From assembly GCF_900105305.1 (NCBI RefSeq), contig NZ_LT629765.1:1736001-1800000 (forward strand): a stretch of 64,000 bases of DNA, read 5' to 3'. Numbering within the stretch: position 1 is the stretch's first letter; each line of letters opens with the position of its first letter. This DNA comes from Corynebacterium timonense. GTDB lineage: Bacteria > Actinomycetota > Actinomycetes > Mycobacteriales > Mycobacteriaceae. The notes below the pieces were generated by a model. That model saw nothing but the letters and a program-made list of their open reading frames with translations. It was not told the origin of the DNA and made no database searches. Shown here piece by piece: positions 42,800 to 50,640 of this stretch. The position numbers and the translations under genes were made by a program.

Positions 42800-44344
42800 C
42801 TAGCCGTAGACGGCCTCGACGCGCCACCTCCCCCTCGTCCACACCAGCAGCCAGGCCTGCGGGGTATCGCTTCCTTCTCGCGTGCCGACGACCTGCAGCC
42901 GCGCCACCTTATGCGGGCGCGCACCCCACCAGCCCTCGTCCACCGGCCACGGGCCCGCCCACCCCGTCACGAGGTAGCGCTCCTGCCCCCACGCCATCGC
43001 GTAGGGCGCGGCGGTGAGCAGGGCTTCCGCTGTGACACCGATGCGCTGCGCTGAGGCGTCGATAAGCGTGACTGCGGACGCTGGGTGCTCGATCCCCCCG
43101 CCGAGCCGGGCGGGCAACGGCGGCGGGATCGCCCCCGGCCACGCGTGCCGCTGCGCCTCCGGGGGCTGCTCGCCGAAAGGGACGAGGGCGACCCGTTCGG
43201 CGACCCCGCGCCCACCGACGGGGATGGGCTGAACGACGGCGTCGATGCCCAGCTGCGATTGCACCCGCTCGACCACGCGCCGCGCCGTGTCCGTGCCCGC
43301 GGCCTCGCCCCACAGCTGCGCGACCTCCTCCGGCTGCGCCAGCTCGAGCGGTTCAAGGATGAGGGAGGTGATCGCGCCCGCCCCACCGCTGGTGAGCCAC
43401 CCGTCGAGCTGCCAGCGCACGCGGTCGGCCGTAGCGGACTCGCTGAGCGCCTCGCGGGTGCGCCACACGCGCTCGACGCGCTGCCCCGTCTCCAGCTCGG
43501 CCACCACTTTGAGGCGCAGACAGTTACAGCCGGCAGCCTTCAGCCGTTCGTGCAGCCCGGCCGCGAGCGCGCGTGCGGCGAAGGCCGCGGCGTCGACGCG
43601 GTCGATCGGCTCGTCCGGAGTGACCGCGACGGCCAGATCCGCCACCGGCAGCTCCGGGGCGACGCGGCGGTCCGGGGCCGCACGGGCGATGCGGTGCAGG
43701 TGCATACCCGCGGCGCCGAAACGCGTGGTCATCGCTGTCGCGGGCACCGCCGCGAGGTCGCCGAGGGTGGCAATGCCCAACTGCCCCAGCTCCGTCACCG
43801 TCTGCGCGTCAGCGCCCAGCGCCACCTCCGCCAGCAACACGCGCAGCGGCAGGCCCGCCAAGAAGCGGGCGGAGCCGCCAGGCTTCACGACGGCCGACGC
43901 CCGCGCCGCAATAACCGCCGTCGCGATCTCGTCGGCAACACCTGCGAAGGCGTCGATGCCGCGGCGCGAGGCGGCGTCGAGAAGCATCTCCGTCGCCACA
44001 TCCTCACCCCCGTGGAAACGCCCCGCGGCGGCGGCGTCGACCACCACGAGACCGGGCCGCAGCACCTCGACGGACGAGGCGACCTCATCGAAGCTCGCCG
44101 CTAAGGCGGCGAACGTGCGCCCGTCGCGGTCCGGGTTGTCCTCCACAACGCTCACAGCGGGCACGAGCGCCTGAGCGTGGCGCAACTTCATCCCCCGCCG
44201 CACCCCCGCCTCGCGCGCCGCGGCGGAACACGCCTTGACGCGGTGCTGGGCCACCACCGCGACCGGCTCGGCGAGCTCGTCCTCCGCCTCGAGCCGCGCC
44301 GCCTGCACCGGCCAGTCCGGAAACCACACGGCGGCGACGCGCAC
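42800..44344 (-). CDS. imuB: ImuB-like Y-family polymerase homologue
   Basis: A 514-residue Y-family protein that lacks the catalytic acidic residues. The N-terminal block reads VAAVWFPDWP where active enzymes have the metal-binding Asp, and the palm block reads VVDAAAAGRFHGG. This is the hallmark of ImuB, which bridges DnaE2 and the sliding clamp. The start is GTG 44344, one base from the imuA-like stop, so the pair is an operon. Confidence 0.88.
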   Translation of the reverse strand: MRVAAVWFPDWPVQAARLEAEDELAEPVAVVAQHRVKACSAAAREAGVRRGMKLRHAQALVPAVSVVEDNPDRDGRTFAALAASFDEVASSVEVLRPGLVVVDAAAAGRFHGGEDVATEMLLDAASRRGIDAFAGVADEIATAVIAARASAVVKPGGSARFLAGLPLRVLLAEVALGADAQTVTELGQLGIATLGDLAAVPATAMTTRFGAAGMHLHRIARAAPDRRVAPELPVADLAVAVTPDEPIDRVDAAAFAARALAAGLHERLKAAGCNCLRLKVVAELETGQRVERVWRTREALSESATADRVRWQLDGWLTSGGAGAITSLILEPLELAQPEEVAQLWGEAAGTDTARRVVERVQSQLGIDAVVQPIPVGGRGVAERVALVPFGEQPPEAQRHAWPGAIPPPLPARLGGGIEHPASAVTLIDASAQRIGVTAEALLTAAPYAMAWGQERYLVTGWAGPWPVDEGWWGARPHKVARLQVVGTREGSDTPQAWLLVWTRGRWRVEAVYG

Positions 44345-44345
44345 G

Positions 44346-45032
44346 CTACTTCATCACCTTCAACGCCGGGCGCTCCTGCGGGCCCGGCCCCAGCGTGATC
44401 ACGCCAGACGCCGGACGAGCGCCCTTGGCCTGCACCCGCACCCGGATATCCAGGCCCGTGATCCGCCCGCTGCCTCGCCCCACCCCATGGATGGCCACGA
44501 CCTCGCCCGCCACCTCCAGCGCCGGCGAGGGGACGCGCGTGCCCACCGCCACCAACGCCGCGCGGCCCTGACGCAGCCGGGCCAGCAGCGGACGCGCCCG
44601 CACCGGGGACAGCTCGAGGCGCTGCGGGGTGTGCAGAACCACGAGGTCAAGCCCCTCCGCCAGCACACCGGCCACCCCCAGCGGATCAATGCCCGGCTCG
44701 GGCACCGCCACGACGCGCCCCGCGTCCTCCGCCGGCACCCCGGCATAGGAGAGCTCCGGCCACCCCACCACACCGCAAAACCCCCCTTTCGCCGCGACCT
44801 GCGCAATGAGCTCCACGACAAGAGCGGGCGTGTCACTGACGTGGCTCACCGCCCGGCGCGGCAGGCCGCCACCGGGGAACAGCATTCGAAGACTCTCTCC
44901 AACAGGGAGGGTCAGCGTCGACTCCACGGACGAGCGTTCCTGCTCTACACCGAGCGCCTCCATACGCGAGCGCAGCTCAGCAATCTGCTCAGCCCTACTC
45001 GTCTGAGCAGCTGCTTTACCCGCCGCCGCCAT
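44346..45032 (-). CDS. ImuA-like RecA-fold accessory protein
   Basis: A protein of about 228 residues with an N-terminal coiled segment (RAEQIAELRSRMEALG) and a RecA/ImuA-like core that has lost a clear Walker A (FPGGGLPRRAVSHVS in its place). It is the first gene of the imuA-imuB operon, involved in induced mutagenesis with DnaE2. I chose the ATG at 45032; a frame to 45089 is also open. A LexA-like box lies upstream at 45099-45114. Confidence 0.75.
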   Translation of the reverse strand: MAAAGKAAAQTSRAEQIAELRSRMEALGVEQERSSVESTLTLPVGESLRMLFPGGGLPRRAVSHVSDTPALVVELIAQVAAKGGFCGVVGWPELSYAGVPAEDAGRVVAVPEPGIDPLGVAGVLAEGLDLVVLHTPQRLELSPVRARPLLARLRQGRAALVAVGTRVPSPALEVAGEVVAIHGVGRGSGRITGLDIRVRVQAKGARPASGVITLGPGPQERPALKVMK

Positions 45033-45098
45033 TCGAATACGTGTTCCGCTCACGGGATTCAGTATGCACTCCCACGCCACCACGAGCAACAGCCAAGA

Positions 45099-45114
45099 TA
45101 GAACATGTTTTCTA
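45099..45114. promoter_or_regulatory. LexA-like SOS box upstream of imuA-imuB
   Basis: TAGAACATGTTTTCTA matches eleven of fourteen fixed positions of TCGAACA-N2-TGTTCGA and is itself nearly palindromic. It is correctly placed for SOS control of the mutasome operon. Confidence 0.6.
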
Positions 45115-45189
45115 TGCAGGTTGAGGTGCCGAGGGTATGTTTTTCGCCTGCCCGACGGGTGGCACCACTTGCGGGAGGCGTCAGTTGGG

Positions 45190-45782
45190 CTCTGCTCGAC
45201 CTCAACGGAAACCCCGGGTCGCGCTGGGGTGGAACACGCTGAGGTCGACCACGGTCGACCTCAACGAAAACCCGCGCGCGAAACCCCAGGTCGCGCTGGG
45301 ATGAAAAACGCTGAGGTCGACCACGGTCGACCTCAACGAAAACCCGGGCACAAAACCCCAGGTCGCGCTGAGCCGAAAAACGCTGAGGTCGACCACGGTC
45401 GACCTCAACAAAAACCCGGGCACAAAACCCTAGGTCGCACTGAGCCGAAAAACGCTGAGGTCGACCACGGTCGACCTCAACAAAAACCCGGGTATAAAAC
45501 CCCAGGCCGCGCAACCCCCAACACGCTGAGGTCGACCACGGTCGACCTCAACAAAAACCCGGGCACAAAACCCCAGGTCGCACTCAGCCGAAAACGCTGA
45601 CGTCGACCACGGTCGACCTCAACAAAAACCCGGGCACAAAACCCCAGGTCGCCCTAAGCCGAAAAACGCTGACGTCGACCACGGTCGACCTCAACAAAAA
45701 CCCGGGTATAAAACCCCAGGTCGCGCAACCCCCAAAACGCTGACGTCGACCACGGTCGACCTCAACAAAAACCCGCGCGCAA
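45190..45782. repeat. 71-72 bp tandem array with internal palindrome (8 units)
   Basis: Eight units start at 45241, 45313, 45385, 45457, 45528, 45599, 45671 and 45742, with a degenerate partial unit before. Each has a 22-bp palindrome: GAGGTCGACC, two bases, GGTCGACCTC (GACG variant in the last three). It is followed by A-rich sequence, ACCCGGG-type motifs and a variable 3' third. By that third the units read C, A, A, B, A, A, B and a cut one, so a three-unit block is itself duplicated. The IS3-family element cuts off the last unit. Open frames through the array on both strands are a by-product of its periodicity. Confidence 0.9.
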
Positions 45783-45817
45783 TGAACTAGCCCCCGAAAG
45801 TTGGACTGGTTTAATTC

Positions 45818-47271
45818 GGTCAAGTCCACGGTGGTGGTGTATCTGCCTTCCGATATGAACAAGCAGGATGACGGTGTCAGGGGCCGTCACGAGCTCGGTG
45901 CTGGCGTGGGCTCATGCAACCTCCTGAGTGGATTCGCCGGCATCAATGACGGTGGCTGTCATCATCGTCTTGGTCTGTTCCAGGCTGGTTAGCGACATGT
46001 AGCGTTTCTGCTGGATCCAATCATCGTGTTGCTCGGCGAGTACCGCCCCGACCAGACGCACGACGGCGTCGCGGTTGGGGAAGATCCCCACGACGTCGGT
46101 GCGACGTCTGATCTCCCGGTTGAGCCTTTCAGTGGGGTTGTTTGACCACACCTTCGTCCACACCGCTTTCGGCGCGTTCGTAAACGCCAGCAGGTCGTCC
46201 AAGGATTCCTCCAGGTAATCCGCCACATGGGGGAACTTCTGCTGGCAAAACTCAATGACGTCTCGGGCCTGGTCCCACACGGCCTGGGCGTCGGGTTGTT
46301 GGAAGATCGTGTGAAACATCGCCGACAATGTCGGCCACTGGGTTTTCGGCACCATCGATGACAGATTCTTCGCGAAATGGGTGCGGCACCGCTGCCAGGA
46401 TGCGTTGGGTAGGCAGTCACCCACAGCGGCTTGGATGCCTAGGTGGGCGTCGCTGGTGACCAGGTACACCTGATCCAGGCCCCGGGCTTTCAGGTCGCGG
46501 AAGAACCCGGTCCACGACGCGGCCGATTCGGCGGTGGCGACCTGCATACCAAGCAACTCCCGGTACCCGTCGGCGTTAACCCCGGTGGCCAGCAGCACGC
46601 TGGTTTTGACGACGCGCCCGCCTTCACGCACCTTCATCGTCAGCGCGTCGCAGGAAACATAGAGGTAGGGGCCGGTGTCCAACGGGCGGGTGCGGAAGTC
46701 TTCGACCATCACGTCGAGTTCTTTGGCCATGGTAGACACCTGTGACTTCGACAGGTTGGTGATCCCGAGGGTGGCGACAAGGTCGTTCATGCGGCGGGTG
46801 GAGACCCCCTTGAGGTAGCAGGTGGCTACGACGGTGGCCAGGGCGCGTTCTGCTCGTGAGCGGCGCTCCAACAACCAGTCGGGGAAGAATGATCCGTGGC
46901 GAAGTTTCGGGATTCTCACGTCGATGGTGCCCACGCGTGTGTCCAGGTCGCGGTGGCGGTAGCCGTTTCGGTGGTTGGTGCGGGTGTCGCTGACTGTGGC
47001 GTAGTCGGCCCCGCAGATGCTGTCTGCTTGGGTGGAGAGGATCTGGTTGATGAAGTCCTGCAGCATCTGACGCATCAGATCCGGGGATGCTTGGGCGAGC
47101 AGCTCATCAAGGTAGGCGGTCGGGTCGATATGATTGGGTCCAGCGGTCATCGCGTTGGTTCCTTTCGAGGAGATGTTGGAATTGATTCGAAAGGTACTGC
47201 GGTGGCCGCCTCACACGTTCATGAGGTCCCTCACCGACAGTCACAGGTACACCACGCTAGCGGACGCAACC
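45818..47271 (-). mobile_element. IS256-family insertion sequence, copy B, nested in IS3
   Basis: The same 1454-bp element as at 19106-20559, flanked by a perfect 9-bp duplication GTTTAATTC (45809-45817 and 47272-47280). The target is the end of the IS3-family element. Insertion in the tail of another IS spares host genes. Confidence 0.93.
45912..47150 (-). CDS. IS256-family transposase, copy B
   Basis: A 412-residue transposase identical to copy A in sequence, with complete DDE residues (SCDALT, TSDAHLG, NNPTERLNRE). It is presumably functional. Confidence 0.95.
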   Translation of the reverse strand: MTAGPNHIDPTAYLDELLAQASPDLMRQMLQDFINQILSTQADSICGADYATVSDTRTNHRNGYRHRDLDTRVGTIDVRIPKLRHGSFFPDWLLERRSRAERALATVVATCYLKGVSTRRMNDLVATLGITNLSKSQVSTMAKELDVMVEDFRTRPLDTGPYLYVSCDALTMKVREGGRVVKTSVLLATGVNADGYRELLGMQVATAESAASWTGFFRDLKARGLDQVYLVTSDAHLGIQAAVGDCLPNASWQRCRTHFAKNLSSMVPKTQWPTLSAMFHTIFQQPDAQAVWDQARDVIEFCQQKFPHVADYLEESLDDLLAFTNAPKAVWTKVWSNNPTERLNREIRRRTDVVGIFPNRDAVVRLVGAVLAEQHDDWIQQKRYMSLTSLEQTKTMMTATVIDAGESTQEVA

Positions 47272-47279
47272 GTTTAATT

Positions 47280-48101
47280 CTAGGTGGTTAGGGTTTCCAG
47301 GGTCTGATTCCGGTATTGCATCGGGGTCAGGCCCTTGAGTCGTTGTTGGAGTCGTTGCGTGTTGTACCACTGGATGTACTCGTCGACCGCGGCGATGAAT
47401 TGCTCAATGGTGTCGAAGACTTCTCCGTGGAACATTTCGGTTTTCAGGTGGCCGAAGAAGTTCTCCATGACCGCGTTGTCGTAGCAATTGCCTTTGCGTG
47501 ACATTGACTGGACTCCATGGTGCTGGCTAATCAGGGTGCGCCAGGATGAGTGCTGGTACTGGAATCCTTGATCGGTGTGGATCATCCAGCCCGGCTCTGG
47601 AGCACACGCTTCGATCGCCTGCGCCAACGAGGCCGAGGTCAACGCTGTAGTCGGCGATGTGGCCACTGTGTGGGCGACGATTGCGCGGTCGAACAGGTCC
47701 ATCACCGGTGAGAGATACACCTTGCGGCCGGCGACCTTGAACTCGGTGACGTCGCTGACGAAAACAGAGTTGGGCTTATCCGGGGTGAAGTTGCGCTCGA
47801 GTGTGTTCTCGGCGATGTGACTGGTTGTGCCTGCGTAGGAGACGTAGGGCCTGCGCAGGCGGATCTTGGCCTTCAAGCCCATCTCACGCATGAGCTTTAA
47901 GACAAGTTTGTGGTTAACTATCCAGCCCTGGTTACGAAGGTCGAGCAGTACCCGCCGGTAGCCGTAGCGGTGTTTGTTGCGCTCGAAACTGTCCCGGATC
48001 GCCTGTTTGAGCTCGGCATGTTTATCCGGTGCGGTGAGTCGTTTCTGGTGGTAGAAGAAAGTCGAGCGTGCCATGCCGGCCGCATCCAGGAGGTACTCCA
48101 A
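47280..48101 (-). CDS. IS3-family transposase OrfB
   Basis: 273 residues from the internal start. Integrase core with DDE residues: Asp in SDVTEFK, Asp in HTDQGFQY, Glu in NAVMENFFG. Normally made as an OrfAB fusion by -1 frameshifting on the A7 run in the 3' end of orfA. In the -1 frame the coding region extends upstream to that run, so the functional protein is longer than this reading frame. Confidence 0.9.
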   Translation of the reverse strand: MEYLLDAAGMARSTFFYHQKRLTAPDKHAELKQAIRDSFERNKHRYGYRRVLLDLRNQGWIVNHKLVLKLMREMGLKAKIRLRRPYVSYAGTTSHIAENTLERNFTPDKPNSVFVSDVTEFKVAGRKVYLSPVMDLFDRAIVAHTVATSPTTALTSASLAQAIEACAPEPGWMIHTDQGFQYQHSSWRTLISQHHGVQSMSRKGNCYDNAVMENFFGHLKTEMFHGEVFDTIEQFIAAVDEYIQWYNTQRLQQRLKGLTPMQYRNQTLETLTT

Positions 48102-48139
48102 GCGGTGGTGTGACTTGAGGATGACGATCGCCTGGGCTT

Positions 48140-48622
48140 TTAGGCGTGTCCCTGGTTCCTCAAGTCCCGCAATTTTTTTAAGTAGGCGATTTCCGCTTCC
48201 AGCCGTTCAACCTGGCAGCGAAGCTTTTCTTCCTCAGAAAGCACCTTCGGTTTGCCTGAACCTTTCGGCCTGCCCTTCGGCTTCGGGCGCAGAGCCTCGT
48301 CGCCGCCTTTGCGCCACTTAATCACCCAGTCCTTGACGAGTTGATCGGATGAAAGATTGAACTCTCGGGCAAGATCCATCTTCGACTCACCGGCCAGATG
48401 ACGTTCCACAACCTCCTTCTTCGTCTCGAAGGAGTAGCGCTGCTTGTTCGGTTTCTCCACGAGACATAGCCTGCCACGCAGTTGGAAACGGCGATAGAGG
48501 CAGCGCGCTGCATCCCTCGAGACACCGACAACACGAGAAGCGGCGTGGGAACCCATTCCCTGCTCAAAAAGGTCGACTAACTGCTCACGCTGAACTTCAC
48601 TCAGCGAACTACGTGCTCTCAA
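48140..48622 (-). CDS. IS3-family OrfA (helix-turn-helix, leucine zipper)
   Basis: 160 residues, TTG start at 48622. Two helix-turn-helix regions (GSHAASRVVGVSRDAARCLYR and SKMDLAREFNLSSDQLVKDW, each slightly trimmed here) and a C-terminal coiled segment (EEEKLRCQVERLEAEIAYLK). It binds the IS ends and provides the N-terminus of OrfAB. Confidence 0.88.
   Translation of the reverse strand: MRARSSLSEVQREQLVDLFEQGMGSHAASRVVGVSRDAARCLYRRFQLRGRLCLVEKPNKQRYSFETKKEVVERHLAGESKMDLAREFNLSSDQLVKDWVIKWRKGGDEALRPKPKGRPKGSGKPKVLSEEEKLRCQVERLEAEIAYLKKLRDLRNQGHA
48173..48179 (-). other. A7 slippery site for -1 frameshift (OrfAB)
   Basis: On the coding (minus) strand, TTAAAAAAATTG lies in the Leu-Lys-Lys-Leu codons of orfA, 12 codons before its stop. 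This is the standard slippery sequence of IS3-family elements for producing OrfAB. Confidence 0.75.
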
Positions 48623-48725
48623 AGAACATGCTCCCCACTAGTTGTTAGCAACTGATTTCTCAGTCCAACTAATGGGGAGCAGTTCACAAAAAGCGCACAC
48701 GCCGCGGCCGCCCGGCGGCGGACAC

Positions 48726-49391
48726 CTAGTCCAGGTCGCGGTCCACGGCCCAGCGCGCGAGCTGGTGGCGGTTGGAGGTCTGCGTCTTGCGCAGGATGTT
48801 CGAGGCGTGCGTCTCGACGGTTTTGACCGAAATGAACAGCTGTTTGCCGATCTCCTTGTAGGTGTAGCCGCGGGCGAGCAGGCGCAGCACCTCCACCTCC
48901 CGGCGCGTCAGGGCGTCGACGGCGGGGTCGTCGATCTTCACGGGCTCGCCTTCCGGGTCGTCGACGACCCCAGGGCCGGCGTCAGAACCGGAGACGAAGG
49001 CGTCGAGGACAAAGCCGGCCAGGCGGGCGGAGAAGTAGGCATCGCCGCCGTGGACCCGGGCGATGGCCTCGGCGAGTTCTGCGCCACCGATATTTTTGGT
49101 CACGTAGCCGCGGGCCCCGGCGCGGATGAGGGCGATGACGTCCTCGGCCGCGTCGGAGACAGACAGGGCGAGGTAGCGGGGCCCGGGCGCGGCGCCGCGG
49201 AGGACGGCGAGGCCCCCACCGTCGGGCATGTGGACGTCGAGAAGCACGACGTCGGGGCTCGTCTCGTTGATGCCGGCGATGGCCTCGGGCACGGTGCCCG
49301 CCTCGCCGACGATGTCCATCGTGTCGGCGAGCTCGGCGCGCACGCCGGCGCGGAAAACGGAGTGGTCATCGACGAGAAATACGCGCAGCAT
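48726..49391 (-). CDS. esrR: NarL/LuxR-type response regulator (EsrR-like)
   Basis: A 221-residue regulator: receiver domain with acidic pair Asp8-Asp9, phosphoacceptor Asp52 (LLDVHMP) and Lys in TKNIG; C-terminal LuxR-type HTH (LTRREVEVLRLLARGYTYKE, then VKTVETHASNILRK). I chose the ATG at 49391. The likely partner is the PspC-domain kinase at 57903-59081, adjacent in C. glutamicum (from memory) but 8.5 kb away here. It controls the cell-envelope stress response there. Confidence 0.75.
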   Translation of the reverse strand: MLRVFLVDDHSVFRAGVRAELADTMDIVGEAGTVPEAIAGINETSPDVVLLDVHMPDGGGLAVLRGAAPGPRYLALSVSDAAEDVIALIRAGARGYVTKNIGGAELAEAIARVHGGDAYFSARLAGFVLDAFVSGSDAGPGVVDDPEGEPVKIDDPAVDALTRREVEVLRLLARGYTYKEIGKQLFISVKTVETHASNILRKTQTSNRHQLARWAVDRDLD

Positions 49392-49410
49392 GCCCCTCAG
49401 ATTAGCCCGT

Positions 49411-50640
49411 CTAGCGGAAGCGCTTGGGCACGTCCGGCTGGCCGAGGCCGAGCATGAGACGGTTGGCCCAGTTGAAGAACGAGGCGGAGTTGATGACGTC
49501 GACGATGCTGACCTCGTCGAGCCCCTGCGCGCGCAGCTGCTCCACGTGGCGGGGGGCGAAGCCCACCGGCGTCGTCGTGAGCGCCAGGGCGGCCTCCCGG
49601 ATGGCGTCCCACAGGGGCGAGCCGAGGTCGGCGCCCACGCCCTCCTGCAGGAGCCTGTCGATCGCCTCGGCGTCGCCGCCTTCCTCCTTCGCACGGGCCT
49701 GGTGCACCGACGCGCAGTACTCGCAGCCGTTCAACCGCGACACGACGGTGGCGGCCAGCTCGCGCTCGGCGCGCCCCAGCCCGCCGTCCGTGTTGTAGAA
49801 GATGTCCAGGTCCGTCAGCGTGCGCGCCTTCAGCGCCTCCGGGTCGCGGGCGAGGAGCCGGAAGTACTCGGAGCCGATGCGCTCCGGCTTGATCAGGGCG
49901 TCGAGGTGGCGCTGGGTGAACTCCTCCTTCGGCAGGTCCGCCAGCCAGGGCTTCCACCCCAGCGAATGCGCGACGAAGCCCTCCGGCGCGACGACGTCGG
50001 GGCGCAGCGTGCGCGGCCCGGGCTCCCAGCCCGGCGTGCCGACGCCGTCCGCGCGCTCCGCCTCGCCCGCAGGCGCCGGGCGGCCGGCGAGCACGGCCAT
50101 GCCGTGGACGACGCGCAGCTGGAAGGCCAGGAACGCGATGAGCTGGGCGAGAGAGACGATCGCGTCGTCGCTCCAGCCCGCCTCCTGCAGGTGGCCAATC
50201 GCCGCCGGCGAGGCGTCCTTCGGGTGGAAGGTGAACAGGTGCGCGACGTCGAAGGCCGCCGCGAGGGGCCCGCTGAGCCCAGACTCAGGCCCGAAGGTGA
50301 CAAAGCCCCCGCCCGAGTACGGCCCCGTGGACACCCCGCGCGCGATCGCCGTATCGACGCCCCGAGCAAGCGCCTCGCCCTCCGGGCCGTCCTCGACCTC
50401 CTCCACGAGGAGCTCGCGGTAGAAGTCCCGCGCGGTGGCGTTGCCGGTGACGCCGGCGACGAAGGTGGCCACGGCGTAGCGCCACGCCTGCGACAAGCCC
50501 CCGGGCTCGTCCGGTTCGAGCAGGGCGCGGAAGCTGGCCTCCGCGTTGTCTCTGGCGTCCGGGCGCTTGCCGCGCACGGCGGCGACGTCGGCGGGCGCGC
50601 CGGACAGAAGGTCGATGACGTTGGGGTTAGACTCAGACAA
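49411..50640 (-). CDS. two-domain AhpD/CMD-family protein
   Basis: A 409-residue protein in two parts. The N-terminal half (about 1-195) is a CMD-like helical domain without a Cys pair (FHPKDASPAAIGHLQEAGW). The C-terminal half (about 210-409) is an AhpD-like domain with the redox motif CEYC (Cys306, Cys309) and His313. It resembles a fusion of the two separate CMD/alkylhydroperoxidase proteins often encoded beside peptide-type ABC transporters (Avi_7169/7170-type families, as I remember them). It overlaps the ABC ATPase gene by eight bases, so it belongs to that operon. The peroxidase activity is inferred from the motif. Confidence 0.75.
   Translation of the reverse strand: MSESNPNVIDLLSGAPADVAAVRGKRPDARDNAEASFRALLEPDEPGGLSQAWRYAVATFVAGVTGNATARDFYRELLVEEVEDGPEGEALARGVDTAIARGVSTGPYSGGGFVTFGPESGLSGPLAAAFDVAHLFTFHPKDASPAAIGHLQEAGWSDDAIVSLAQLIAFLAFQLRVVHGMAVLAGRPAPAGEAERADGVGTPGWEPGPRTLRPDVVAPEGFVAHSLGWKPWLADLPKEEFTQRHLDALIKPERIGSEYFRLLARDPEALKARTLTDLDIFYNTDGGLGRAERELAATVVSRLNGCEYCASVHQARAKEEGGDAEAIDRLLQEGVGADLGSPLWDAIREAALALTTTPVGFAPRHVEQLRAQGLDEVSIVDVINSASFFNWANRLMLGLGQPDVPKRFR

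Larger units (their letters stand above)
45783..48686 (-). mobile_element. IS3-family (IS150-group-like) element, interrupted
   Basis: The terminal inverted repeats begin TGAACT at both ends and share AGTTGGACTG further in. A 3-bp direct repeat CAA flanks the element (45780-45782, 48687-48689). Without the nested IS256-type insertion it is about 1.44 kb. It encodes OrfA and OrfB on the minus strand. The nested insertion lies between the OrfB stop and the left terminal repeat, so the transposase genes are intact. Confidence 0.85.

Noticed and set aside
45059..45600. Repeat proteins encoded by the tandem array on either strand
   Set aside because: Open frames occur in several frames at once because the unit length is near a multiple of three; no ribosome site or signal peptide, and the frames overlap the imuA promoter.
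45190..45782. CRISPR array
   Set aside because: The sequence between palindromes is itself conserved in two or three types, units are directly tandem, and no cas genes are near.
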